From Chthoniobacterales bacterium (GTDB lineage Bacteria > Verrucomicrobiota > Verrucomicrobiia > Chthoniobacterales > UBA10450), in the NCBI GenBank assembly GCA_013815325.1, contig JACDGM010000004.1:1-64000 (forward strand): a DNA stretch of 64,000 nucleotides, written 5' to 3'. Shown one piece after another: positions 29,046-38,195 of this stretch. The notes under the pieces are model-generated. The model did no database searches. It was not told the origin of the DNA and worked only from the letters and a program-made list of their open reading frames with translations. Numbering within the stretch: position 1 is the stretch's first letter; every line of letters begins with the position of its first letter. A program made the translations under genes and the position numbers.

Positions 29046-31589
29046 ATGATCCACGATTTGAGATTCGCCTTCCGGCAACTTTGGAAATCACCCGGCTTTA
29101 CCTTTGCTGCCGTCACCGTGCTCGCGCTCGGGATCGGCGTGAACACCGCCATTTTCACGCTCGTGAACCAGATGTTATTCCAGCCGCCGGCCTACGAGCG
29201 GCCTAACGAGATCGTGCAGCTCTTTTCCCAGGACAAAAAGGATCCGAAAAGCTTTCGTACTTTCTCCTATCCGACCTACCGAGATGTGCGGGAACAGAAC
29301 ACCGTCTTCTCCGGCCTCCTGGCGCACGACAGAACTCTCGTAGGGCTCGGCGAAAAGGGAATCAACCGCCGCGTCCTCGCGGACATCGTAAGCTCCAACT
29401 ATTTTGCGGTCCTCGGCGTGAGGCCCGCCTTCGGACGCACGTTTCTCCCGGAAGAGGAGAAGGCGGGTCGCGACGAGCGGGTCGCGATCGTGAGCTACAG
29501 CTATTGGCAGAAGCATGGGCGCGATCCGTCGCTCCTCGGTGGCAGTCTCTTAATCAACGGTCGCGCCTTCACCGTCGTCGGGATCATGCCGGAGGGATTC
29601 ACCGGGACGCAGAGCATCCCTTCGCCGTCCGCCTGGCTCCCGCTCGGCGTTTATGACGAAATCATGAACGATCTCGGCGGTGGGTCTAACGAGTCACTGG
29701 CTGCGCGCGGGAACGACCGACTCTTGCTCATCGGCCGGCTCAAACCCGGAGTGACAGCCGCGGCCGCAGCGCCCGCGCTCAAGGGTCTCGCCGCGAATCT
29801 GGAAAAGGCGTTTCCGGTCGAACAAAAAGATCAGACGTTGATGACGGCGCCGCTCGACCGCTTCTCCACCAGCAGTGATCCTTTGGAGCCCGGGCCAGAG
29901 AAGACCATCGGAGTCCTGCTCTCGGCGATGGCGGCCGTGGTCCTGCTCGTGGCCTGTCTGAACCTGGCAAACATGCTCCTCGCGCGCGGGACCGCGCGGC
30001 GCAAAGAGATCGCGACCCGTCTCGCGCTCGGAGCGAGCCGCTTTCGACTCGTTAGGCAACTCCTCACCGAGGGCTTCGTCCTCGCGCTCCTCGGTGGCCT
30101 CGGCGGACTCCTTCTCGGACTCTGGTCCTCCGATTTGCTCATCGCCTCCCTCGGCAAAATCCTGCCGTACGATATCGTCTGGCTGAGCGGGCCGAACCCG
30201 GCGATTCTCGGGGCGACGCTGCTTTTCTGCATTCTCGGCACGCTCTGTTTCGCCCTCGGGCCGGCGCTCAAACTCTCCCGCGTGGCTGTCCTTGGAGATT
30301 TGAAAGAACAAGCCGGCGAGGATGTCGTTAGGCCGGGTTGGAAATTTCTCCCGCGCAATCCGCTCGTCGTCGTGCAAATCGCTTTCTCCCTCGCGCTCGT
30401 GACCGCAGCGGCGCTTTTCATTCGCGGCGCCGGGAAAGCGGCGGCGGTCGAATCGGGACTGCAGGCCGACCAAACCTTCCTCATGGAAGTGGATGCGGGC
30501 CTGGGCGGTTTCGAGCAAAAGCGGGCACAGGTACTTTACCGCACACTGGAGGAGAAATTGGCCTCGCTTCCGGGCGTCGAACACGCGGGCGTTTCGGCGA
30601 CGGTGCCATTAGGGGATCGCTTCGTGATGAGGACGGTGCAGCGCGCCGGCGTCGCGCCCGATCCGAATGCCGAAGCCATCAGTCCGTTCTGGAACAGCGT
30701 CGGGGCGGATTATTTCGCCGCGGCCGGTTTGCCGCTGCGGCGCGGTCGCGCCTTCACGCAGACGGAGGCGACGGAACCCCGCGGACCGGCGGTCGCGATC
30801 ATCGACGAAGTGCTCGCGAAGAAGTTGTGGCCTAACGAGGACGCGCTCGGACAAAGCATCCAGTTCCCGATCCGCACCGACGCGCCCCCGGAAAAAATCG
30901 ACGCCGGGAGCGGCGAGATCCGGCGCGGCCAGTCGATCGAGATCGTCGGCATCGTCGGGGCGGTAAAGACCCGGCTGCTCGGCGAGCAGGCGCCCGGAAC
31001 GCTTTACCTGCCCTTCGCGCGCGGATTCCAGAGCGATGTTTTCTTTTTCGTGCGGTTCGCCTCATTGCCGGCGAGGAACGAGCCCGCCGCCGCCGAGCTG
31101 CTGCGGCGGACCTTGCGAGGTGTCGATCCGGTGCTGCCCATTCTCGAGCTGAGGACTTTCGCGAAGCACACGGATGCCAATCCGCACCTTTGGATTGTGC
31201 GGGCAGGAGCGGCGTTGTTCTCGATCTTCGGCGCGCTCGCGCTCGGCTTGGCGGTGATCGGGATTTACGGTGTGAAAGCGTATTCGGTCGCGCGCCGCAC
31301 GCGCGAGATCGGTATCCGCATGGCCCTCGGCGCGCAGCGCGGGACCGTGCTCTGGATGATTTTGCGTGAAGGCCTAACGATGATTGTGGTCGGGCTCATC
31401 CTGGGATTTCTCCTCGCCATCGCGACCGGCAAAATCGTCAGCAGCATTTTGTTCCAAGTGAGTCCGCTCGACCCGTTCGCGTTCACCCTCGCGCCCGCAG
31501 TTTTGGCGCTGGCCGCTTTGCTCGCGACCTGGCTGCCCGCGCGCCGCGCCACCCGCATCAGCCCGATGGCCGCCCTTCGTCATGAGTAA
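29046..31589 (+). CDS. ADOP-type ABC permease, longest (array member 12)
   Basis: At 847 residues this is the longest member. Its N-terminus is FRQLWKSPGFTFAAVTVLAL, then LVNQMLFQPPAYERPNEIVQ, a distinct entry to the periplasmic domain. Insertions lie near residues 195-215 (DEIMNDLGGGSNESLAARGN) and 610-630 (RTDAPPEKIDAGSGEIRRGQ). The first FtsX block has LLVACLNLANMLLARGTARR. The C-terminal block is IGIYGVKAYSVARRTREIGI, with ISPMAALRHE as tail. Five exact 9-mers lie within it (29201, 30049, 30325, 30830, 31372), the highest density in the array. It may form a subfamily different in partner or substrate from the 800-residue members; this is inference. Confidence 0.93.
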   Translation: MIHDLRFAFRQLWKSPGFTFAAVTVLALGIGVNTAIFTLVNQMLFQPPAYERPNEIVQLFSQDKKDPKSFRTFSYPTYRDVREQNTVFSGLLAHDRTLVGLGEKGINRRVLADIVSSNYFAVLGVRPAFGRTFLPEEEKAGRDERVAIVSYSYWQKHGRDPSLLGGSLLINGRAFTVVGIMPEGFTGTQSIPSPSAWLPLGVYDEIMNDLGGGSNESLAARGNDRLLLIGRLKPGVTAAAAAPALKGLAANLEKAFPVEQKDQTLMTAPLDRFSTSSDPLEPGPEKTIGVLLSAMAAVVLLVACLNLANMLLARGTARRKEIATRLALGASRFRLVRQLLTEGFVLALLGGLGGLLLGLWSSDLLIASLGKILPYDIVWLSGPNPAILGATLLFCILGTLCFALGPALKLSRVAVLGDLKEQAGEDVVRPGWKFLPRNPLVVVQIAFSLALVTAAALFIRGAGKAAAVESGLQADQTFLMEVDAGLGGFEQKRAQVLYRTLEEKLASLPGVEHAGVSATVPLGDRFVMRTVQRAGVAPDPNAEAISPFWNSVGADYFAAAGLPLRRGRAFTQTEATEPRGPAVAIIDEVLAKKLWPNEDALGQSIQFPIRTDAPPEKIDAGSGEIRRGQSIEIVGIVGAVKTRLLGEQAPGTLYLPFARGFQSDVFFFVRFASLPARNEPAAAELLRRTLRGVDPVLPILELRTFAKHTDANPHLWIVRAGAALFSIFGALALGLAVIGIYGVKAYSVARRTREIGIRMALGAQRGTVLWMILREGLTMIVVGLILGFLLAIATGKIVSSILFQVSPLDPFAFTLAPAVLALAALLATWLPARRATRISPMAALRHE

Positions 31590-31669
31590 CCGGACGACGG
31601 CAGTCTTCTGCCCGTGACCCGAGATGAGTGATCGTTAGGCTCTTTTGAAAATCAGCAGTCAAAAATCAA

Positions 31670-31715
31670 CCCGTAACGCAGCCGCAGGGCGAGGCCGGGC
31701 TTTCCATCAGCAATC
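31670..31715. repeat. Intergenic repeat, copy 2 (GTAACGCAGCC...GAGGCCGGGC family)
   Basis: Second copy of the 24151-24205 element, CCCGTAACGCAGCCGCAGGG then CGAGGCCGGGCTTTCCATCA, without the perfect central hairpin. It lies in the 127 bp gap before permease gene 13, just upstream of its ATG. Confidence 0.75.
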
Positions 31716-31716
31716 T

Positions 31717-34119
31717 ATGAATGATCTCCGTTACGCGTTCCGCATTCTTCTCAAATCTCCCGGCTTCACGCTAATCGCCGTCCTTACGCTTGGCTTAGGC
31801 ATCGCCGCCAGCACCGCCATTTTTAGCGTGGTCGATGCGGTCTTGCTTCATCCCTTGCCTTACCCCGACTCAGAGGACATCGTCACCGTTTCGCAGACGG
31901 TCCGCAGCACCGGCGTTTCGAACCACGACAGTTCGCCCGCCAATTTCATCGATTGGGCCGGGCAGAACACAGTCTTCTCCACCATGGCCGCGGGCCGAGG
32001 CTGGCAGGCGAATCTGGCCGGCGGCGCGGAGCCGGAGCGCATCCGCACAACCATGGCGTCGTCGCGTTTCTTCACGCTTTTCGGAGTGAACCCAATCCTT
32101 GGGCGGACTTTCGGCGCCGAGGATGCGAAGCCGGGCAACTCGAACGTTGTCGTCTTGAGCTACGCATTATGGTCGCGCCGATACGGAGCCGACCGCGGAA
32201 TTATCGGGCGCGACCTGATTCTCGATGGCGAAAAGTTCAATGTCATCGGCGTCATGCCGGCGACTTTTTCGCCCGACGATTACGGGGAAATGTGGGTGCC
32301 ATCGCCGTGGGATGTTCCGACCCATCAGCTTGCGCCTAACGATAACCCGAGAGAATTCCGCGATCGCAATTATCTCGACGTCTGGGCGCGCTTGAAACCG
32401 GGCGTGACGCTCGCGCGGGCGCAGGCCGAGATGAGCGCGATCGCCCTCCGCCTCGAAAAACAATATCCAAACGCGAATCAGGATACCGGCGTCGTTCTCG
32501 TCCCAATGCATGAGGAAGCGGTCGGCGGACTCCGGCCGATGCTGCTGGTATTGGTAGGCGCGGTTTCTTTTGTCCTCCTCATCGCCTGCGCAAATGTGGC
32601 CAATTTGCTGCTCGCGCGCGCGGCCGGGCGCTCGCGAGAAATTGCCATTCGGACGGCGTTAGGCGCATCGCGGCTGCGCTTGATCCGACAGTTGCTGACG
32701 GAGAGCGCGCTCCTCGCGTTCCTCGGCGGAGCGCTCGGCGTGTTGCTCGCGACCTGGGCGTTGCCGGTTCTGCTTTCGCTCAGTCCGCCGGAGATTGGCG
32801 GGTTCAGCGGCATCGACCTGAACGGCGAAGTGCTCGGATTCAGTCTCCTCGCTTCCGTCCTCACCGGGACGCTGTTCGGTCTCGCGCCCGCACTTTTCGC
32901 ATCGCGCTCCAATCCCAACGATTCGCTCCGCGAAGGCGAGCGCGGGAGTTCGTTAGGCCGAAGCCCGGCGCGTTCCGCCCTCATCGCGGTCGAGATCGCG
33001 CTGTCGTTAGTCTTGCTCGTGGGCGCCGGTCTGATGATGAAAAGCTTCGTCCGGCTCACCGGGGTTGATCCTGGATTTAATCCGGATCATCTCCTGGTCT
33101 TCAACGTTGGCCTGCCATCGTCCGCCGACACTGTGCGCCAGGCGACATTTTATCAGCAGGTCGTCGATCGCCTTAGCTCGGTGCCAGGTGTACAATCGGC
33201 CGGCGCCGTCAGCCGTTTGCCGCTCGCCGGAGGGAACAGCTCGCGTTCCTATGGCATTCTCGGCAACACCGAGAGTTACGAGGCGGATATCCGAGTAAGC
33301 ACGCCGGAATATTTTCGCACGATGGGCATCCCGTTATTGCAAGGCCGCAATTTTACGGAGCACGACACCCGCACTTCGCTCCCAGTCGCAATTATCAACC
33401 AGGCCGCGGCCGCGAATGCTTTCCCCGGTCAAAATCCGATCGGGAAATACCTGACGAACTTCGGTCCGGCTAGTGCGCAACTGCAAGTTATTGGCGTCAT
33501 CGGGAATGTCCGTCACGTCGCGCTGGAAAAGCAGGCGAGGCCGGAGATTTACACGCCACTCACTCAGACGCAGTGGCCCTCCATGTTCGTCGCGGTAAGG
33601 AGCGCGATCGGGAACCCGCTCAGCCTGATTCCGGCCGTGCAAAGCGCAGTCTGGAGCATCGATCGCAATGTGCCGCTGGCCAATCCACGCACGATGCAGG
33701 ACGTGCTGACTCATTCTGTATCGCGGCGGAAATTTACGATGCTGCTGCTCTCGATTTTCGCCGGTCTGGCGACGCTCCTCGCGGCCATCGGGCTCTACGG
33801 CGTCATCTCCTACTCCGTCGCCCAACGAACAAAGGAGATCGGAATCCGCATCGCCCTCGGCGGCCAGCGCGCGGACGTCCTGGCGATGGTTTTGCGTCAA
33901 AGCGGGATGCTCGTTCTCGTTGGAATGCTGGTTGGTTTGCCGGCCGCGTTCGGCGCCACGCATTTGTTAGGCGCGCTCCTTTACGGTGTCGGCGCAACCG
34001 ATTTCCTGACCTATCTATTCGTCATCGGGCTCCTCGGCGCGGCCGCTTTCCTTGCCAGCATCATCCCGGCCTTCCGGGCCACCAAAGTCGACCCAATGGT
34101 CGCGCTTCGTTATGAGTGA
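31717..34119 (+). CDS. ADOP-type ABC permease (array member 13, last)
   Basis: Full-length 800-residue orphan permease that closes the array. An in-frame ATG at 31645 lies in the repeat region; the ATG at 31717 gives the conserved start [20 protein letters not shown] and is chosen. The first FtsX block has [20 protein letters not shown] and [17 protein letters not shown]. The last block is [20 protein letters not shown] with [12 protein letters not shown], ending [10 protein letters not shown]. Exact 9-mers are at 32334 and 32950. After its TGA comes degenerate sequence rather than another permease. Confidence 0.93.
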   Translation: MNDLRYAFRILLKSPGFTLIAVLTLGLGIAASTAIFSVVDAVLLHPLPYPDSEDIVTVSQTVRSTGVSNHDSSPANFIDWAGQNTVFSTMAAGRGWQANLAGGAEPERIRTTMASSRFFTLFGVNPILGRTFGAEDAKPGNSNVVVLSYALWSRRYGADRGIIGRDLILDGEKFNVIGVMPATFSPDDYGEMWVPSPWDVPTHQLAPNDNPREFRDRNYLDVWARLKPGVTLARAQAEMSAIALRLEKQYPNANQDTGVVLVPMHEEAVGGLRPMLLVLVGAVSFVLLIACANVANLLLARAAGRSREIAIRTALGASRLRLIRQLLTESALLAFLGGALGVLLATWALPVLLSLSPPEIGGFSGIDLNGEVLGFSLLASVLTGTLFGLAPALFASRSNPNDSLREGERGSSLGRSPARSALIAVEIALSLVLLVGAGLMMKSFVRLTGVDPGFNPDHLLVFNVGLPSSADTVRQATFYQQVVDRLSSVPGVQSAGAVSRLPLAGGNSSRSYGILGNTESYEADIRVSTPEYFRTMGIPLLQGRNFTEHDTRTSLPVAIINQAAAANAFPGQNPIGKYLTNFGPASAQLQVIGVIGNVRHVALEKQARPEIYTPLTQTQWPSMFVAVRSAIGNPLSLIPAVQSAVWSIDRNVPLANPRTMQDVLTHSVSRRKFTMLLLSIFAGLATLLAAIGLYGVISYSVAQRTKEIGIRIALGGQRADVLAMVLRQSGMLVLVGMLVGLPAAFGATHLLGALLYGVGATDFLTYLFVIGLLGAAAFLASIIPAFRATKVDPMVALRYE

Positions 34120-34149
34120 ACCCGCAATCACAGTTTTCCCAGCTAGCCG

Positions 34150-34390
34150 CCTACGTTGTGAAAGGCTTTGCGTTCTCTAACGAGTGCGACCAGGTCGACC
34201 GGGTCCTGCGCGATGGCGAACCGGCGATCATCGGTGCGGGAGAAAACAAGCAGGCTATTGACGATTTGCGAAAAGTTGCGGGCACTGCTCGATCACATCG
34301 CCAAGCAGCTGGCGCGCTGGCGGCGCCGGAGAATCGAGCGCGCTCTTCACCTGGGCACGGATGAGGGCGTCGGCGTTTTCAGCTCGTGAG
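34150..34390 (-). pseudogene. Sensor histidine kinase remnant
   Basis: Reading the minus strand in two frames gives text like the dimerisation helix pair of a heavy-metal-type sensor kinase: ADALIRAQVKSALDSPAPPA then LLGDVIEQC, and, after a frame change, SQIVNSLLVFSRTDDRRFAI then AQDPVDLVALVRE. The catalytic His box and the ATPase domain are not visible. The fragment is interrupted by stops and is clearly non-functional. Identification rests on the pattern of the HisKA second helix and is moderately secure. Confidence 0.5.
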
Positions 34391-34658
34391 AAGGCGTCGG
34401 AGTTAAAGCGAGTATTTGTCAAAACTGCGTTGCCAGGCGGTACAACATCTCATCAAGACGCGCGCCGGATGGCTGATCTCGTCTTGTGAGGCCGGAGGGG
34501 ATGCGCGCTGGTGCAAGTCGGAGGCGGAAATTTTCTCGGCCGGCGCCAACAACAGCGGCAAAGGCGTTGGCCTGGACCAACTCACCGGGCGGCTTCACCC
34601 GCGCGGTTGTCACGCATTCCTCCAACCTTTGTGGATGCAAACTTTCCCTACCGAACAA
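34391..34658. other. Unassigned intergenic sequence
   Basis: About 270 bp between the kinase remnant and the terminator of the first secreted protease. Several short open frames exist on both strands, none with a recognisable domain. It may be further decayed coding sequence. Confidence 0.4.
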
Positions 34659-34688
34659 ACCGGACCGGCAATTTCTTGCCGGCCCGGT
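34659..34688 (-). terminator. Probable terminator of the upstream minus-strand protease
   Basis: On the minus strand a 13-bp stem with one G-T pair, ACCGGGCCGGCAA and TTGCCGGTCCGGT, closes on a GAAA tetraloop and is followed by TTGTTCGG. It lies 39 bp past the stop of the 921-residue secreted protein. The U-tract is weak. Confidence 0.6.
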
Positions 34689-34726
34689 CGTCAAACTGTG
34701 TTAGCTCTTGTTAGACTGTGCAACGC

Positions 34727-37492
34727 CTACGGGTTTTGCAAGAGCTTGATAGCCGCCTCAGCATTCACGAAACCGAAACCATCCAAAAATGAATAGCCGT
34801 TGCCGAGCGTGTTCGTGAAGGTGCCCCGTAACACGGTGCCATTCGCCAGGGAAGCGCTGAAGGTCGCGCCCCCCGGGGCGACGGTCCCCTGCGGGATACG
34901 AACTTCCGCACCCAGTAAGTCCGCACTGTTACCGCCGACAGCACCGTTGGGCCCGAAGGCATCAGCCTCATCGCGATCCACCCCGAAGTGAATCTCATCT
35001 CCACTGCTGATTGCCCCGGAGTCTATCGACAGGGTCAGTTGTTGAAATTGCCCTTCGACAGCTGGAAGCGGCGCGGGCTCGGAAAACGTGGCGTTGATCG
35101 CGCCCGCATCCACACCTTTGAGGCGGCCCAAGGTAAAGGGGAAGCCTCCCAGTGTAATGTCACGCGTGTCGAATACTAATCCCTGCGGGATTTCCGTGGT
35201 ATCGGCGTTTGAAACGTCGAGAGTTAGAGACGTTAGGCTGCTTCCGCCGGTATATCTCACCTGGAAGAAATTCGGATCCTGCGAGCTCGTATTAGTTCCA
35301 TCCCCGATGGCAACTATGGAAACCCGCTCCCCGCCATTATTGGCGACAGCCACTGCGCGGCTTCCATCCAAATCATGGCGAAAGGCAGATTTCTGCATTG
35401 TTCGGCGCAGATCTTCCGGAAGAAGGGAATGCGGGCCTCCAGCGGCCTGCAACATCAAAGTTGCGATGCCGCCAGCGTGCGGAGCGGCCGCGCTCGTGCC
35501 GAAGAAGTTAGGTAACTTGTCTTTGTCTTGCGTGGCATCGGCGACGAAGAAGGTCGTATTGGCTCCGTCCATCGCGGCCATATCGGGCTTACGACGCACT
35601 TCGGGTTTCGGCAGAGGATTGTTATCCTTGTCGAAGTAAATCGTAGCCGGTCCTGGAGAGGTGAATGACTCTGGCACGTAGGGTTTGTAGAAAGCGTAGG
35701 CGGCCACACCGCTAGCACCATTCGCACTGTTATGTCCGAAAGTTACGGGCGTCGTATACGAGACGTATTCTTTTGGCAAGCCGCCATTGAACCAGACATA
35801 CTTTAAGTGATTGGCCGCCCCAGGGCCCGGTGTATTCGCGCGAGCAATGACCAGTTGGAGGTCGAAGGTGCCTGTGATGGTTGCTAATTCAAGCGGCCGG
35901 TTGGTCGCGAGATTATTTTCCGCGACGGAAAAGAGGAAGTGCCCAGCCGGGTCGAAGAAGAGCAGGTTATAATCGGTCTGAACTAGTTGCGAGCCGCTGG
36001 CTTCGTGGACTTCATAGACGAAATCGCCGGTCGCTCCCTCGAACCCGCCAATGCGAATCGTGTAGGTGCCAGTCACTGGCAGGAATGTCACAAGGGTTTC
36101 CGGATCGGTCGTCGCATCCTGAAAAGCGATCTGGTTTCCGTTCGGGTCAATCAGCGTAATAGTGACATCCGGCAATGGATTGGGACTTCCAGGAGCCGCA
36201 TCGGCGATGATCGCGATACGTTGTCCGGCCGTACCCTGGAAAGGAAAGTCTTCGGTCGGCATTGCCTCAGTCAAAGTTCCCGATCCGGACTGGAGCAGAG
36301 CACCGATGGTCGGTGGCGTGGTATCAAAGGGCTCGTTCCACTGGAAAACAATTGTGCCCGCAGTCACAACGGAAGTGTCTTGCGCGATATCCTGCTTTTC
36401 GGAATTGGTTGAGAAATTCTGGAAACCGCCTGCATAAAGGCTCGGATCCACTCCCGTTAGGTCGATATTAGTTCCATCGGTGGCTCCAGGCCCGGGCGGC
36501 ACGAGACGAAAGTCAGAGTCATAACCCTGGGACGCGGGCCTGTTACCGGCGGACGAAAAGTAAGAGACGCCGGCGGCTGCGACCTCATCGGCCGCTTGAG
36601 CTACGATCCCATCTTGGAACATTGGCTCGTCGAGATAAATAATGTCGTCGATAATCACATCCGCTTGAAAGTGTGGCCTCGACTTGGAGCCGGTCGGCAG
36701 CCCGGCCAGTGACAGGATGTTATCGGCGAAATCGACTTCTCCAAGATCGGCCGTGGCGAAGCCCAGCTTTGATTTTGGCGCGATATCATGGACGATCTGG
36801 AGCATCGCGCGGCCTTCGTCGGTTCCAGTTCCGGCAGTCAGGTCCTCCAGTACGAGGACAGGCGCAGTGTTACCAAAAGGATTTCCCGGGCCAGGCAGGT
36901 CGCCCGTGGAAATGTCATCCTGCGCGGTAATGGGGCCGCCCGAGCTGTTATAACTATCCGAGAGAACGCCGGTTGTAATGCCTTTCCCGTTAATCGATGG
37001 GTCCAGCTGATCGATCCGATGCTGTTCTATCCCTTGCGTCGTTGCGAGGCCGATATCGGCGACCGGTTTCGGGACCAGGTGCACCGCCGAGACACCTTTC
37101 ATCTTGGCGATCCCGGGAGCCTGTGCAAGCGACACGAAGGCTTCGATTACTCCCTTCCGATAGTTGGCCTTGCTGATCGTGATCCTGTTATTGCCCAAGG
37201 CTGTGATGCGGCTCCGCATCGTGGTCAGCGGCACCGTTCCGCTCAGCATGATATCTACCAGGACACGATCCTGCGCGTCGGTGATTTTCAATTTTTCATA
37301 GTCGAGGAATGAGGACACCGTTGCAGCAGAGGTCTGTTTTTGGACAAGACTCCGCAAACCGTTGCCGAGGTTCTGCGGGATGGGCGTGGCGGAAAGGGGG
37401 CTGGAAAGCACCCCTGCGAATAAGGCACCGGTTAGTGCGATGATCCGGGTTTTCCGGTTTTGTACGAGCTTGGGCTCAACTTGTTTGATCAT
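34727..37492 (-). CDS. Secreted subtilase-like (S8) protein with Glu at the catalytic His position
   Basis: A 921-residue exported protein with a signal peptide (residues 1-35, cleavage after PLSA). The subtilisin-like domain is recognisable from LSDSYN (Asp179), the oxyanion site YFSSAGN (Asn317) and the nucleophile box FFGTSAAAPHAGG (Ser667). In place of the HGTHVA box it reads GTDEGRAMLQIVHDIAP, so Glu226 stands where the catalytic His should be. A domain resembling the pre-peptidase C-terminal (PPC) fold is inserted between Asn317 and Ser667 (about 405-495, DVTITLIDPNGN and GTYTIRIGG). The C-terminus (about 740-920) is a beta-rich region shared with its divergent partner at 38196. It may be a Ser-Glu-Asp protease as in sedolisins, or inactive. 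Confidence 0.85.
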   Translation of the reverse strand: MIKQVEPKLVQNRKTRIIALTGALFAGVLSSPLSATPIPQNLGNGLRSLVQKQTSAATVSSFLDYEKLKITDAQDRVLVDIMLSGTVPLTTMRSRITALGNNRITISKANYRKGVIEAFVSLAQAPGIAKMKGVSAVHLVPKPVADIGLATTQGIEQHRIDQLDPSINGKGITTGVLSDSYNSSGGPITAQDDISTGDLPGPGNPFGNTAPVLVLEDLTAGTGTDEGRAMLQIVHDIAPKSKLGFATADLGEVDFADNILSLAGLPTGSKSRPHFQADVIIDDIIYLDEPMFQDGIVAQAADEVAAAGVSYFSSAGNRPASQGYDSDFRLVPPGPGATDGTNIDLTGVDPSLYAGGFQNFSTNSEKQDIAQDTSVVTAGTIVFQWNEPFDTTPPTIGALLQSGSGTLTEAMPTEDFPFQGTAGQRIAIIADAAPGSPNPLPDVTITLIDPNGNQIAFQDATTDPETLVTFLPVTGTYTIRIGGFEGATGDFVYEVHEASGSQLVQTDYNLLFFDPAGHFLFSVAENNLATNRPLELATITGTFDLQLVIARANTPGPGAANHLKYVWFNGGLPKEYVSYTTPVTFGHNSANGASGVAAYAFYKPYVPESFTSPGPATIYFDKDNNPLPKPEVRRKPDMAAMDGANTTFFVADATQDKDKLPNFFGTSAAAPHAGGIATLMLQAAGGPHSLLPEDLRRTMQKSAFRHDLDGSRAVAVANNGGERVSIVAIGDGTNTSSQDPNFFQVRYTGGSSLTSLTLDVSNADTTEIPQGLVFDTRDITLGGFPFTLGRLKGVDAGAINATFSEPAPLPAVEGQFQQLTLSIDSGAISSGDEIHFGVDRDEADAFGPNGAVGGNSADLLGAEVRIPQGTVAPGGATFSASLANGTVLRGTFTNTLGNGYSFLDGFGFVNAEAAIKLLQNP

Positions 37493-38195
37493 AGGATTGG
37501 GTTTCGCGCGTTTAAGTGACAGTTACCTGAACAGTGGTTCTTCTGTTGAACGTTAGTGACGGCCGGTTTTGCTACCGATTGGAGTGGTGCGATTCCCTTG
37601 CCGCACTAGCGAGAGTTGAGGATGGATGCGCAAGTGTCAAGAATATTTTCGCTGCGACCGAAAATTCCCGCTTGGACGCGAATTTGTTCCCGTCTGTTGC
37701 CGGGTGCTTTCTCAACCACTTGGCGAACCGATGACCTTGACCTGCAACCCGGAGGATTGATGTCGGGGCAGCGGCATAGATATTCGGCACTCCTGGGTCG
37801 CAGGCACCCACGTAAGTTACCAAGGACGCTGAGCGAGCCCGCCCGCTCCTGCCCGACGCGGTGCCTCATTGGACAAATCCATGGCTGACCCTAGCACACA
37901 CACTAATCGCCGACTCGCGCGCGAGCTGTCGCGACTGGTGAGAAAGGAGGCCGTGCGGCAGACGCGAATCGATTCCCGCTTGACGGTTGGAATACTTGCC
38001 TTGACGAATCCTAGAAAGCGGGTCTTCTAGTAGCCAGCAAAATCCCTCGGATATCAAACCCACCTCAAGGTTCAGTGGCGAGAAGATTTAGCTTGCCAAG
38101 ACATTGCAATTTCGTAATACTCGGCACTCACCGCGGTTTACTCCAAAACTCTCGGCGTCGGATCACACTCAACTAGAAACCAAATAGCCCACCCT
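37493..38195. other. 700-bp divergent intergenic region
   Basis: This gap separates the two divergent secreted proteases and must hold both promoters. Only short open frames occur, none recognisable, and I see no convincing hairpin or consensus promoter. It contains no 9-mer copy and base composition is less GC-rich than the permease array. Confidence 0.5.

Noticed and set aside
37616-37888. Short genes in the divergent intergenic region
   Set aside because: Overlapping frames on both strands of similar length, no start signals or recognisable motif.
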